A DNA stretch of 64,000 nucleotides from CAZMXP01 sp964570285 (GTDB lineage: Bacteria > Planctomycetota > PLA2), in assembly GCA_964570285.1 (NCBI GenBank), contig CAZMXP010000004.1, positions 1-64,000 of the forward strand, given 5' to 3'. Below, piece after piece: positions 43,807 through 56,401 of the stretch. Each line of letters begins with the position of its first letter. Position 1 is the first letter of the stretch. Both the position numbers and the translations under genes were made by a program. The notes beneath the pieces are model-generated. The model made no database searches, had not been told where the DNA came from, and worked only from the letters and a program-made list of their open reading frames with translations.

Positions 43807-44589
43807 GTGATCGGGCTGCTCGTCAATGCCGATGACGCCGGGCTCGCGGCTTCGACGGACGACGCGATCCTCGCTTGTGCGGCCGCCGGCATCGTCCGGT
43901 GCGCGACCGTCGTCGCCAACGGTCCCACCGCCGAGGCGTTCGTGCCGCGCGCCCGCGCCGCCGGCCTCGATCTGGGGCTGCACTTCAATCTCACGGAGGG
44001 ATCGGCACTCGGCGGTCCCTACCGGACGCTCACCGACCGCCAGGGGCGATTCCATGGCCCGAAGTCCGAGGTCTGGCGCCGGGCGGCTGCGGGCGAGTTC
44101 GAGGCCGCCGAGGTCGAATCCGAGGCGAGGGCGCAGTGGGAGCGTCTCCGCGCGCTCGGCGCCGAGCCCTCCCATGTGGACGGGCACAACCACGTCCACC
44201 TCTTTCCCGCCGCGAGGCGCTTCTTCGGGGGGTGCGGGGGCCGCCCGCACTGCCGCATTCCGCTCGAACGCCTCGCGCCCCCCGGCTATCTTCCGGCGGC
44301 GTTCCGCGAATGGGCGCTGGCGGTGAACGGGGAGGCGCGCCACGCCGACCGTTTCATCGGCTACGCCTTCGCGCGCCTCCCCACGGCCGACGTCTTCCTG
44401 CGCTGCATCCCCGACGGCGTCGCGACGGTGGAGTTCATGGTGCATCCGGGCTCGCGGCGCGGATCGCCCTTCGCCTCCTCGCCCTCCCGCGACCGGGAGC
44501 GCGAGGTGCTCTGCATGCCGGATCTGCGCGAGGCGCTCGCCCGCTACGAGATCGTGCCCATGCGCTTCGCCGACCTCCCATGCGCGTAG
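43807..44589 (+). CDS. ChbG/HpnK (YdjC)-family carbohydrate deacetylase
   Basis: 260 aa. The family removes N-acetyl groups from sugars such as diacetylchitobiose or hopanoid-linked glucosamine. LLVNADDAGLAASTDDAI carries the catalytic/metal Asp pair; LGLHFNLTEGSAL and HVDGHNHVHLFPAARRFF provide metal-binding His. VEFMVHPG is the conserved end. The GGCGGRPHC stretch at ~140 is encoded by the G-tract motif. GTG start without Shine-Dalgarno, probably leaderless. The next gene overlaps its 3' end by 10 bp, suggesting a joint role in surface polysaccharide or glycolipid synthesis. Confidence 0.87.
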   Translation: MIGLLVNADDAGLAASTDDAILACAAAGIVRCATVVANGPTAEAFVPRARAAGLDLGLHFNLTEGSALGGPYRTLTDRQGRFHGPKSEVWRRAAAGEFEAAEVESEARAQWERLRALGAEPSHVDGHNHVHLFPAARRFFGGCGGRPHCRIPLERLAPPGYLPAAFREWALAVNGEARHADRFIGYAFARLPTADVFLRCIPDGVATVEFMVHPGSRRGSPFASSPSRDREREVLCMPDLREALARYEIVPMRFADLPCA

Positions 44590-45534
44590 CGGTCGTCTGC
44601 CACGCGCTGGACCAGCCGAGCCGCGGCAACTTCGCCACGGTGCAACGCTGGCGACGGCATGTGCGGGGCGCGGAACTGCTGCTGGTGCCGCCCGACCCCG
44701 GACGCCGGTTCGACCCCGTGCCGGACCTCTTTCACGGCTACCACGCCCTGCACGGCGGCGTCGCCGCGCTCGCCCTCGCCCGCCGCCACGGGAGGCCGCT
44801 CGTGATCAGCCTCGGCGGCACCGACCTGCTCGCGCTCGTCGAGGAGTCGCCGGGCCACGAGGAGATCCGGCGCGTGCTGCGCGAGGCGGACGTCGTCACG
44901 GGCGCCTTCGACGGGTTCGGCGCCCTGCTGCGCGGCGTCGTCAGGGCCTACGTCACGGTCCCCCGCGGCGTCGAGGCGGGGGCCCTTCCGTCCCCCAAGC
45001 CCCCCGACGGATCCCTCTCGGTACTGCTGCCCGCCGGCCTCCGGGAGGTGAAGGATCCCCTCCTCGCCGTCGAGATGGCGCGCACGCTGCATCGCCGAGG
45101 ACTCCCGGTGGCGCTGCGCATCGCGGGCCCGGTGCTGAGCGAGTCCTATGCCGCGCGCGTGCACGCCGCCGCGGCGGGACTCGACTTCATCTCGATCGGC
45201 GAGGTCGAGCACGAGGGGATGGGCGAGGTCTACCGCGCCAGCGACGTCGTCTGGAACACGAGCCGCGCCGAAGGGGGCGCCAACGCGCTGCTGGAGGCGC
45301 TCGCCGCCGGCTGCGCCGTCTTCGCGCGCAACGTCATGGGCAACCGCGAGCTTCTCCCTCCGGAGTGCCTCTTCGACGCCGGCGACGAGGGGCGCCTCGT
45401 CGACTTCCACCGGTCGCTGCTCGCGGAGAGCGGCGAGGCGCGGCGCGCGCGCGCCGGCGCCGCTCTCCGCCTGCTCCGCGAGCGCCACGATCCGGCCGGG
45501 GAGGCGCGGGCGCTCGAGCAGGCGTGGGCGCGCG

Positions 45535-48923
<3,389 letters not shown>

Positions 48924-48927
<4 letters not shown>

Positions 48928-49853
48928 CGGTGCGCGTGGAGCGTGACGACTTCGAAGTGGGGGGCGCGCCGCTCGCGCGACGTGACGCCGCAGGCGTCGA
49001 CCGTGGCCCCCGCGTCCCGGAACCACTGCTCGACGCGCCGCGGCGGGAAGCCGAGGTGCAGGTGGCCGTAGCGGCGGGCGATGTCGTCCTGGCGGTGGGG
49101 CGCGAGCGTGTTCAGCACGAGCGTGCCGCCGGGGCGGAGCACGCGGCACGCCTCGCTCGCCGCGCGCGCGGGGTCGCGCGCGTGGTCGAGGCAGCCGAGC
49201 ATCAGCACGTGGTCGAACGAGGCCGCGGCGAAGGGCAGCGCGTGCATGTCGCCCCGGCCGAAGGCGATCGACCGCGTCTCCCGCAGGCGCGCCCGGCCGG
49301 TCGCGAGCACTCCGGCGTCGACGTCGAGGCAGGTGACCGAGCGCGCGCGCGGCGCGATGAGTTCGGCGATCGCGCAGTCCCCCGAGCCGAGGTCGAGCAC
49401 ACGGCCGAGCCGCGCGAGGCCGAGGAGCGCCCGCAGCGCCGCCTCCCACGAGCGGCCGGGGAGGTAGTGGCGCTCGATGCGTCCCGCGAGAGCGTCGGCG
49501 AGCACGCCGTCGCCGTTGCGCGCGCGCAGCGTGGCGCGCAGCCGGCCCTGGTCCTCCTCGAGCAGCGGGTCCGCGGCGGTGCGGCGCACGAGGTCCCAGA
49601 GTTCGGCGATGCCGGGATCGGCGTCGCGCGCCGCCGCCTTGTAGTACGTCGACGTCCCGGCCCGGCGGTCCACGACGAGGGTGGCCTCCTTGAGCCGCGC
49701 GAGATGCGTGCTGATGCGCGACTGCGCGAGCCGCGTGATCCGGGTCAGCTCGGCGACGGTGAGCTCCTCCTGCTCGAGCAGCGCGAGAAGCCGGAGCCGG
49801 CTCGGGTCGCCGAGTACGCGCAGCAGGCTCGTGGCCTCGTCGAGGCAGTGCAT
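48924..49853 (-). CDS. SahR-like regulator: ArsR-family HTH fused to a SAM/SAH-binding methyltransferase domain
   Basis: 309 aa. Residues 1-95 are an ArsR-type winged helix (VLGDPSRLRLLALLEQEELT, VAELTRITRLAQSRISTHLA) without the CxC metal motif. Residues ~135-305 are a class I methyltransferase (GRVLDLGSGDCAIAELIAPR, VTCLDVDAGVLATGRARL, GRGDMHALPFAAASFDHVLM). In proteobacteria, SahR of this architecture senses S-adenosylhomocysteine and controls methionine-cycle genes. Here it is translationally coupled to metH, which supports the same role. TAGACT lies 6 nt before ATG 49853 (leaderless). Confidence 0.85.
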
Positions 49854-49891
49854 ATCCAGAGTCTACCACAATCATCCTTCAATCCGGATAT
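49852..49891. promoter_or_regulatory. Candidate operator of the SahR-like/metH operon
   Basis: ATATCC (49852-49857) and GGATAT (49886-49891) form inverted half-sites 28 nt apart around the TAGACT -10 box (49865-49860). The upstream half is part of the palindrome ATCCGGAT (49882-49889). The stretch is AT-rich relative to its surroundings. Binding by the ArsR domain is inferred. Confidence 0.4.
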
Positions 49892-49904
49892 ACCGATCGT
49901 GGGA

Positions 49905-49930
49905 CAATGGGGTCAGACCCCAATCACCCA
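49905..49930. repeat. REP-like palindrome, inverted copy
   Basis: AATGGGGTCAGACCCCAATC, then ACCC: the reverse complement of the copy at 43766-43794 over ~24 nt. Confidence 0.72.
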
Positions 49931-49943
49931 CCAAGCACCCAGA

Positions 49944-51488
49944 CTAGCGGAGGAGGGGGCCCGCGCGGTGGATGGGGACGCCGAAGTTGGCTCCGGAGAA
50001 GGCTTTAAGGATGCCGTAGTTCACCGCGAGCACCCTCCCCTGCATGTCGATCAGCGGCGCGCCGCTACCGCCGCCGGCAGTCGGCGCGTCGAAGACGATC
50101 TTTTCCTGCCCCACATCGCAAATGTGCCCCTGGGTCGGCAGCGGGCGCACCATCCCGCGCTTCGCCAGCGCGTCCAGCATCGCCGCCGGCTCGACGCCCT
50201 CCCCTCGCGTCATGCTGTCGGCGAACTCCTCCTCGGCCCTCGCGAGCAGCGCGTTGAGGCCGGACGGATAGCCGAGCAGGAGCACGCGGCGTCCGACGAC
50301 GGCCTCCCCTGCAGGGGCGAGGGGGAGGGGCTCGGGGAGGGGGCCCTCCGGCGTGAAGCGCAGCGCGGCGAGGTCGCACTCCTCGAGCACCGAGGTGGCC
50401 GCCCGATCGAAGCAGACCGCGCTCTCCCGGCCGGGGAAGCAGGCGCGCAGGAAGAGGAAGCGCGGCTCGAACCCGTCGCGCAGCAGCGGTTCCGCGGCGT
50501 CGTTGCGCCACCAGGGTTCCGCGATGTGGCGGTTGGTGAGGACGACGCCGCGCGAGTCGACGAGAAAGCCCGTGCCGGTGTAGTCCACCGTGAAGACCTC
50601 TCCCTCCCCCTCGAGGACGAGCGGGATCTTCTCGGGGCTCAGCTCGATCTCCTCGAGGATCTCCTTGGACGCCTCGCGCAGGAAGCGCCACTGGCCGTCC
50701 ACCTCGCGACCAAAGCCGTAGGAGCCCTGGATCAGGCAGACCGCGGGGGCGGCGCGCGCGATGACCCCCGCGACCCCCGAATCATCCCTTTCGAAGCGCT
50801 TCACCGCATCCCGCGCCGCCTTCAGGTCGGGATGGGCACCGAGGGAGCGGGCGACCTCCGTGTCGACGCGCTCCAGCACGGCGCTCTCGACCTCGGCGAC
50901 CGCGCGGCGAACCTCGCCCATGCGCGCCTCCATCTCGGCGCGCGTGCCGAGGCCGCGCAGGTCGCGCTCGAGATCGCCGATGCGCGCCTCGTAGCGCTCC
51001 CGCTCCCTCTCCCAGAGGGCGCGCTGCCGGCGCGCCTCTTCGGCGGAGGCGGCACTCGCGCGCTCCGTGGAGCCGGCGAGCTGCGTCACGCCGAGCGCCA
51101 CGGCGACGACGCTCGTGGCCAGGACCCCGATCACCAGCGCGAGGAAGAGGCCGCCCGGCGTGAACCGCGCCGCGGCTCGCGTCTGCCGCGGCAGCGCCGC
51201 GCCGTCGGCATCGAGCAGCCGGAACCGCAGCGTCGCCGCCCCGCCGAACTCGACGAGGTCGCCGTCCTCGAGCCTCGCGCGTCGCACGCGCGCGCGATTG
51301 ACGCGCACCGGACCCCGCGCCTCGAGCAGCGCCGCGCCCTCGCGCAGATCGAGGGTCGCGTGGTCGGGGAGCGCCCCGTCGATGCGGATCTCCGCCTCGG
51401 GCATCGACCCGATCCGCAACACCTCCCCCGCGGGCATCTCCGCGACGCCGCGGCGGGCCCCATCGAGGTGGGCGACGGCAATCCTCAC
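49944..51488 (-). CDS. FHA-domain membrane protein with an external trypsin-like serine protease
   Basis: 514 aa. Residues ~1-95 form an FHA-like domain (VLRIGSMPEAEIRIDGALPD, LEDGDLVEFGGAATLRFRLL), cytoplasmic. A membrane helix spans 112-135 (LFLALVIGVLATSVVAVALG), a coiled coil ~150-210, and a trypsin-fold protease ~235-514 with triad His321 (LTNRHIAE), Asp372 (EECDLAALRF) and Ser475 (GGGSGAPLI). FHA domains bind phosphothreonine, so Ser/Thr kinase signals inside could be coupled to proteolysis outside. HtrA relatives have PDZ domains; this one does not. GTG 51488 is the start. Confidence 0.82.
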   Translation of the reverse strand: MRIAVAHLDGARRGVAEMPAGEVLRIGSMPEAEIRIDGALPDHATLDLREGAALLEARGPVRVNRARVRRARLEDGDLVEFGGAATLRFRLLDADGAALPRQTRAAARFTPGGLFLALVIGVLATSVVAVALGVTQLAGSTERASAASAEEARRQRALWERERERYEARIGDLERDLRGLGTRAEMEARMGEVRRAVAEVESAVLERVDTEVARSLGAHPDLKAARDAVKRFERDDSGVAGVIARAAPAVCLIQGSYGFGREVDGQWRFLREASKEILEEIELSPEKIPLVLEGEGEVFTVDYTGTGFLVDSRGVVLTNRHIAEPWWRNDAAEPLLRDGFEPRFLFLRACFPGRESAVCFDRAATSVLEECDLAALRFTPEGPLPEPLPLAPAGEAVVGRRVLLLGYPSGLNALLARAEEEFADSMTRGEGVEPAAMLDALAKRGMVRPLPTQGHICDVGQEKIVFDAPTAGGGSGAPLIDMQGRVLAVNYGILKAFSGANFGVPIHRAGPLLR

Positions 51489-51646
51489 GTTCCCCCTATA
51501 TCGGCCGGGCGCACGCGCCGTCCTAAGTCCAACGGCGCTTGCGATTTAGGGACGCGTTGTCGCCCCGCGCGGATCTGGCCGTACTCTTAGGGCAGGGGCT
51601 GGCCTCGGGACCGGGACAGAGCGCGCAGAAATCCAGAGGGTCGAAA

Positions 51647-53710
51647 ATGAAATGCAGAGGTCTCGGCCGGGCGGCGTTCGCGCCGGTCCTGTTGGTGTTT
51701 GTTCTGTCCGGATGCGGCGGCGGGGGCGGCAACAGCGTCCTCACCTTCCTCCTCGGCCTCGTCACGCCGAGCCAGTCGGTCGATCTCAACGGCGGCGACA
51801 TCGTCACGATCACCGGCTCCAACTTCACCGCCGCGAACGTCGCCGGCGTCCTCTTCGGGGGCTCGCCCGGCCTGAGCTTCCAGCTCGTCGACGACACGAC
51901 GTTGCGGGTGACCGCCCCGCCCGCGCCCGGCGGCGTCCCCGGGGCCGTGGACATCGAGGTGCGGTCGATCGAGGCGGGCTCGAAGTTCATCGTGGCGGGC
52001 TTCACCTACACCGGCGTCTCCGGTCCCCCGGCCCCCGCGACGATCATCCCCACGATCTTCACCCCGACCGGCGCGGAGCAGTTCACGATCCAGGGCACGA
52101 GCCTCGGCCCGCCGAACGGCACCGTGCAGGTGACCTTCCAGGGCGTGGGGACCGTCACGGGCAACGTCAATGCGACGGGGCAGTTCGTCACGGGTAACGC
52201 GCCGCTGCACGGCGGCGTTCCGCCGCAGCTCCCGATCAACGTCTCCGTCGCGAACGGCGCGCAGGTCGGCAACGTGCCGACGGCGGTCACCTTCCCGTGG
52301 GTCGCGCCGGCGTCGTTCAACGTGCGCCACCAGAGCGTCTTCCCGGGCCACGCCTCGCAGCCGGTGCGGGTCGCCGACGGCATCGCGGTCCTCTGCACCG
52401 CCGGGCTCGACACCGGGTGGGGCACGCCCGACGACGAACTCGTCATCGTCAAGGGGCCGCCGAACGCGCCCGGGGTCACGAGCATAGTGATCGGCCACCT
52501 CGACATGCGCAACTCGATCCCCGCGGTGCTCGACGCCAACACCGTCGCCGTCTTCACGCTCGGGACGAGCCAGCTGCAGCGGGGCATCCATCTCGTCACG
52601 TCGCTGCAGGGCGCGGCGGCATCTACGAAGCTCGTCGTGCCGCTGATGAACCCCTGCCCGGTCGCGGCCATCGCGAACAACCGGGTCGCCTGCACGACCT
52701 TCGGCGCCGACGGCCTGCCGGGCGGCTTCGACGACGAACTCAGGATCCTCGAGATCACCGGCACGGCGGTCACGACGACCCGCACGCACGCGTTCGGCAA
52801 CGCCGACGTCTTCGTCCACGCGATCCCGTCGGATAACTTCTCGATCCCGGTCTCCTTCGGCGGCGATCTCGTCTTCGTCGTTTCCGTGGGAACGCTGGGG
52901 GCCGGGGGGGCCGACAGCGCCCTCACCGCCTACTCGTTTTCCGGGGCCGCGGCGCTCCCGCCGGTCCCCTCCCCGATGCTGCTGCGCCGGCCCGTCGCGG
53001 TGTCGGCGACCGTCGCGGCGGCGGCCGCGGGCGACCCGGCCGGGATCGCCGCCCCGAGCGGCAACGACACGCTGATGGTCTTCACCGCGGCCGGCGGCGT
53101 CGTCACGCGCACCGATCGCCGGCAGGGCGCGAGCCTGATCACGACTGCGCTCGTGCCGCTCGCGCGGCTGGGAGGCGGCACCGTCGCGATCCCGGTCGCG
53201 GCGGGCGGCGGGAACGAGATCCGCGTCTTCAGCAACCTCGTCGCCGGCGCCCCGCTCGCGACGCCGATGCCGGGCACGCCGCTGTTCGCGCCGCTGATCA
53301 GCGGCGACCTCGTCGTCTGGGGGCCCGGCGTCGACCTCAGCCCGGCCACGGCCCCCAACGAGTGCCGCAGGATCATCTCCACCGGCGGGGCGCAGCAGGC
53401 CTTCGCGCTCACCCCGCTCTGGCCCCTCAACTTCCGCCCCTTCGCCGACGCCGAGCGCGCGTTCGCGACGGCGGGCGGCGGCCTCGGCTACGGCAGCGGG
53501 ACCGAGATCCTGATCGTCCAGCAGTCGCGCGTGCTCGGTGCCGCGACCGACGCGGCGACCCTGCCCCTCGGCGGCGGCGCCGGCGTCGCCCCCGTGCTGG
53601 CGGGCTTCCCGTTCGTCCCGGTGGGCCCCGGATGGGGTCTCGTCCAGAGCCCCGGCCCCAACGGCACCTTCGCCGACCTCGACGACCGCATCATCCTCGC
53701 GCGGTACTAG
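51647..53710 (+). CDS. IPT/TIG-domain lipoprotein with beta-propeller-like C-terminus
   Basis: 687 aa. The lipobox LSGC follows a strong signal peptide (FAPVLLVFVLSGC) and a Gly-rich linker. Residues ~35-115 are an IPT/TIG domain (QSVDLNGGDIVTITGSNFTA, AGVLFGGSPGLSFQLVDDTT, LRVTAPPAPGG) and ~120-215 a second (PTGAEQFTIQGTSLGPPNG). The rest holds WD/Kelch-like repeats with DDELVIVKG, DDELRILEI and GNEIRVFSN blocks. It is a secreted surface lipoprotein of unknown role. AGAGGG lies 6 nt before ATG 51647, and TACTCT near 51581 may be its -10. Confidence 0.8.
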   Translation: MKCRGLGRAAFAPVLLVFVLSGCGGGGGNSVLTFLLGLVTPSQSVDLNGGDIVTITGSNFTAANVAGVLFGGSPGLSFQLVDDTTLRVTAPPAPGGVPGAVDIEVRSIEAGSKFIVAGFTYTGVSGPPAPATIIPTIFTPTGAEQFTIQGTSLGPPNGTVQVTFQGVGTVTGNVNATGQFVTGNAPLHGGVPPQLPINVSVANGAQVGNVPTAVTFPWVAPASFNVRHQSVFPGHASQPVRVADGIAVLCTAGLDTGWGTPDDELVIVKGPPNAPGVTSIVIGHLDMRNSIPAVLDANTVAVFTLGTSQLQRGIHLVTSLQGAAASTKLVVPLMNPCPVAAIANNRVACTTFGADGLPGGFDDELRILEITGTAVTTTRTHAFGNADVFVHAIPSDNFSIPVSFGGDLVFVVSVGTLGAGGADSALTAYSFSGAAALPPVPSPMLLRRPVAVSATVAAAAAGDPAGIAAPSGNDTLMVFTAAGGVVTRTDRRQGASLITTALVPLARLGGGTVAIPVAAGGGNEIRVFSNLVAGAPLATPMPGTPLFAPLISGDLVVWGPGVDLSPATAPNECRRIISTGGAQQAFALTPLWPLNFRPFADAERAFATAGGGLGYGSGTEILIVQQSRVLGAATDAATLPLGGGAGVAPVLAGFPFVPVGPGWGLVQSPGPNGTFADLDDRIILARY

Positions 53711-53737
53711 GTGCCTTGGACGGTCCCCGTCGCCTGC

Positions 53738-53777
53738 GGGGGGGGCGCCGCCGCCTCCCCCCCGGCCCCCCCCGTGA
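53738..53777. repeat. G8/C7 low-complexity hairpin between genes
   Basis: G8, CGCCGCCGCCT, C7, then GGC and C8 just after the lipoprotein stop. It could act as a terminator; the G-run/C-run design is like that of the 48-bp unit. Confidence 0.45.
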
Positions 53778-53810
53778 TCCGTCTCGACCAAGGGTGGTAT
53801 GGGAAAATGT

Positions 53811-53838
53811 GATTGGCCACAATATTTTGTGGATTGGC
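53811..53838. promoter_or_regulatory. AT-rich palindrome flanked by GATTGGC direct repeats
   Basis: CCACAA (53817-53822), TATT, TTGTGG (53827-53832) is a perfect inverted repeat. It is bracketed by two direct copies of GATTGGC (53811-53817 and 53832-53838). It lies just upstream of a -35 box, a likely operator position. The local AT richness stands out from the ~70% GC surroundings. Confidence 0.55.
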
Positions 53839-53840
53839 TC

Positions 53841-53868
53841 TTGACGGCGGCGGCGGCGTCGCTACGCT
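53841..53868 (+). promoter_or_regulatory. Sigma-70-type promoter of the switch operon
   Basis: TTGACG (53841-53846), 16-nt spacer, TACGCT (53863-53868). It is the best canonical two-box promoter in the window and points at the gene starting at 54242. Confidence 0.55.
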
Positions 53869-54241
53869 TTCGGGTTAGGCGGGTCATCTCGGAGTGCGGC
53901 AGCGCGGCCCCGTACGCTCTTACACAATCAAGGTTCCGGCCCGGTGCGCTCGGGCTCGACAACGCGGGACGTTTCATTCGGAGTATTCGAAGGCGGCGAT
54001 CCTCCCTACGCCCTCTTTACCATCGTCGCTGTTCGTCCCTCCTTGCCGGCCTGGTTCTTCTCTTCGCCGTCACGCCTGTCTTCCCGGCGCCCGGGCGGAC
54101 CCGTTTGCTCTCGTCCGGAAGGACGCTTCCCACGATTCGTTCCACGAATGGTCTTGAGGGGCGCCGTCTCCCGAATGGGCGGAAACGCAGCGCGCGGGAC
54201 CGTGCTGCGCGAGGTGTTCGCGCCGGGGCGGCGAAACGGCC
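53869..54241 (+). other. ~370-nt leader of the switch operon, no convincing ORF
   Basis: Lower GC than the genes. Small perfect hairpins are visible near 54113-54126 (CGTCC GGAA GGACG) and 54133-54147 (ATTCGT TCC ACGAAT). Several short frames are open, but none has recognisable similarity or codon bias. It may be a structured untranslated leader. Confidence 0.4.
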
Positions 54242-55381
54242 GTGATCACACACAGACAACAGACTCCCGCTGCGGTGACCCGCGAAACGCTGGCCCACCG
54301 CGCGGCCACGCATGCCGGCGTCGACGACGCCACCGCGGAGCGCGTCGTCGCCGCGTTCCTCGACGCGCTGAAATCCTCGCTGCTCTCGGGGGAGCGCGTC
54401 GAACTCGGGGGCGTGATCGACCTCGGCGTCGTCGTCGAGCCCGCGCGCATCCGGCGCGACCCGACCGGGCGCTTCGCGGAGATCGCGCCCGCGAAGAGCA
54501 GGCTCGACGTCCAGGTCTGCGACGACCTGCGCGACCGCCTGACCACGCAGCGCACGGCCGCCATCCTGCTCGCGATGCCCGGCACGAGCACCTTCGGCGA
54601 CATCCTCTCGAGCCACTTCGCGAAGCTCGGCTGGCAGGTGCAGGAGGCGCGGGATCCCGCGTCGGTGCGCGCGCTCCTCGACGGATCCCGTCCCTACCTG
54701 CTCGTCTGCGACCACATGCTCCCCGGGCGCGACGCGCTCGTGGCCGCCGTGAAGACGCGCTGGGCGACCAACCCGATCCCCGTCGTCACGCTGCATACCC
54801 GCCACGAGGACCTGCGCCGCCCGCGCCAGCTCCTCGTGCTCGGCGACCTCGCCGTCTTCGAGCCGATCGCGATCCACCCCTTCCTGCGCACGATGGACCA
54901 GGTCCTCGCGCAGGCGATGGAGGAGGCCGCCGTGTTCGAACGGCAGCTCCACTACCGCATGCCGGCGCGCGAGGAGGAGATCCTGCGCGCGTTCGACCTC
55001 TCCGACGCGTTCTTCAAGGACGCGGGCTTCCGCGGCGACGCGCTCGTCGGCCTGACGACCGCCTTCCGCGAGGCGGTCCGCAACGCCGAGATCCACGGCT
55101 GCAAGGAGAACGGCGATCTCGGCATCGACGTCGAGTTCCTGCTCGACCGCGAGAAGGTGACCGTCACCGTCGAGGACGAGGGCGACGGTTTCGAGCACAA
55201 GAGCTACCGCGAGCGGCTCGGGGCGGGCACGCCGCTCGCCACCGCGCGCCAGCGCCACAGCGCCGGCGGTGTCGGCGGCCTGGGCATCTACCTGATGGAC
55301 CGGTGCGCCGACCGGCTCGAGTACAACGACCGCGGGAATCGCGTCACGATCTCGAAGTTCCGCGCGGCGGGGGAGGTCTAG
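54242..55381 (+). CDS. HU/IHF-like-receiver-like-RsbW-type ATPase fusion
   Basis: 379 aa, three domains. Residues ~10-98 resemble an HU/IHF bacterial DNA-binding protein (TRETLAHRAATHAGVDDATA, VVAAFLDALKSSLLSGERVE, DLGVVVEPARIRRDPTGRFA). Residues ~105-220 look like a response-regulator receiver with Asp157 in YLLVCDHMLPGRD. Residues ~245-375 are a GHKL ATPase of the RsbW/SpoIIAB anti-sigma kinase type: N281 in REAVRNAEIHG, DEGDGF (312-317) and GGVGGLGIYLMDRCAD. The start GTG 54242 has no strong Shine-Dalgarno. It heads a four-gene operon with a STAS protein and a SpoIIE phosphatase. The combination of an HU fold with an anti-factor kinase is not one I know. Confidence 0.78.
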   Translation: MITHRQQTPAAVTRETLAHRAATHAGVDDATAERVVAAFLDALKSSLLSGERVELGGVIDLGVVVEPARIRRDPTGRFAEIAPAKSRLDVQVCDDLRDRLTTQRTAAILLAMPGTSTFGDILSSHFAKLGWQVQEARDPASVRALLDGSRPYLLVCDHMLPGRDALVAAVKTRWATNPIPVVTLHTRHEDLRRPRQLLVLGDLAVFEPIAIHPFLRTMDQVLAQAMEEAAVFERQLHYRMPAREEEILRAFDLSDAFFKDAGFRGDALVGLTTAFREAVRNAEIHGCKENGDLGIDVEFLLDREKVTVTVEDEGDGFEHKSYRERLGAGTPLATARQRHSAGGVGGLGIYLMDRCADRLEYNDRGNRVTISKFRAAGEV

Positions 55382-56401
55382 ATGCAGCAGGATCTCGTGC
55401 TCCGCGCGGCCTCGCGCAAGGACGGCGTGGTCACGATCCACGCGGCGGGCGTCATCGACGCGCACACCCTCGACAAGTTCGAGGCGGGCCTCGCGAAGGC
55501 GATCGAGATCGGCGCGCGCTCCCTCGTGCTCGACTGCGACGAGGTCCGCTACGTCAACAGCAGCGGCTTCGGCGAACTGATCCGGTACCACGACCGCCTC
55601 CGCGAGCGCGGGGGGCTGCTCGTGCTCGCGAGGGTGCCGCCGAGGGTGGGCATCATCCTCGAGATGCTCGGCCTCAAGAGCCTGATGCCCGTCGTCGCCT
55701 CGCTCGAGGAGGGGCTCCGCGTGGCGGCGAAGGGGGTCGAGGCGGTCGAGCTGGAGAGCGACGAGGTCCCGGAGGCCGGATCGGGAGGGGGTGCGGGGGC
55801 CGTGCGTCCCCTGCCGCTGCCGGCGGCGGACCGCGCGCGCGTCAGCCAGGCGCAGCCGATCCTCGCCAGCGACGACCGGATCGTCGTCTGCGCCGCGTGC
55901 GAGACCCGGGTGCGCGTGGGCGGCGACGGCCGGTGGGCCTGTCCCGCCTGCGGCGCGCCCTTCACGGCGACCGCCGACGGCGGCGTCGCCTTCGACTGGT
56001 CGCGGGCCGACGCGGACGCGACGCACATGACCTTCGACGTCTCGCCGCGCACGCTCGCGGGCTTCGCCGGCATGCTCGAAGGCATCCTGATCGAGCGGCG
56101 CGTCTCCCACGCCCGCATGCGGCGGTTCGCGCGGGAGGCGGCGCACGTCTGCCACCTGCTCGCCGAGCACGCGTTCCCGGGGGACCGCAAGGGGCCGCTG
56201 CACGTGCTCGCGCTCGCGGGCCCGCAGCGCCTCCACCTGCGCATCGTCGACCACGGCACCGACCTCGGCCCGGACGCGGAGCGCATCTTCGCGACGCAGG
56301 CGAGGCTCTTCCTCGACTTCGGCTACCACTCGCAGACGCCCGGGCTGAACCTCACCGAGTTCGCGTTCGCCTATGCCGGGTCGGGGGTCTTCGTCGCATG
56401 A
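55382..56401 (+). CDS. STAS-zinc ribbon-ATPase-like antagonist protein
   Basis: 339 aa. Residues ~1-112 form a STAS domain (VVTIHAAGVIDAHTLDKFEA, CDEVRYVNSSGFGELIRYHD) with the Ser60/Ser61 acceptor position of SpoIIAA/RsbV. A linker containing AGSGGGAGAV (G-tract motif) leads to a zinc ribbon with Cys170, 173, 187 and 190. Residues ~210-339 resemble a degenerate GHKL ATPase (MRRFAREAAHVCHLLAEHAF, LHLRIVDHGTDLG). The ATG follows directly on the previous TAG. It is the natural partner and substrate of the HU-REC-RsbW kinase and the SpoIIE phosphatase. Confidence 0.8.
   Translation: MQQDLVLRAASRKDGVVTIHAAGVIDAHTLDKFEAGLAKAIEIGARSLVLDCDEVRYVNSSGFGELIRYHDRLRERGGLLVLARVPPRVGIILEMLGLKSLMPVVASLEEGLRVAAKGVEAVELESDEVPEAGSGGGAGAVRPLPLPAADRARVSQAQPILASDDRIVVCAACETRVRVGGDGRWACPACGAPFTATADGGVAFDWSRADADATHMTFDVSPRTLAGFAGMLEGILIERRVSHARMRRFAREAAHVCHLLAEHAFPGDRKGPLHVLALAGPQRLHLRIVDHGTDLGPDAERIFATQARLFLDFGYHSQTPGLNLTEFAFAYAGSGVFVA

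Noticed and set aside
54105..54150. Signal recognition particle RNA (GTCCGGAAGGA resemblance)
   Set aside because: Only the tetraloop hairpin matches; the asymmetric SRP loop and the GCAGCC partner are missing.
53799..54245. Open frames in the leader of the HU-fusion operon
   Set aside because: Several overlapping frames without codon bias or similarity; a hydrophobic run in one is probably fortuitous.
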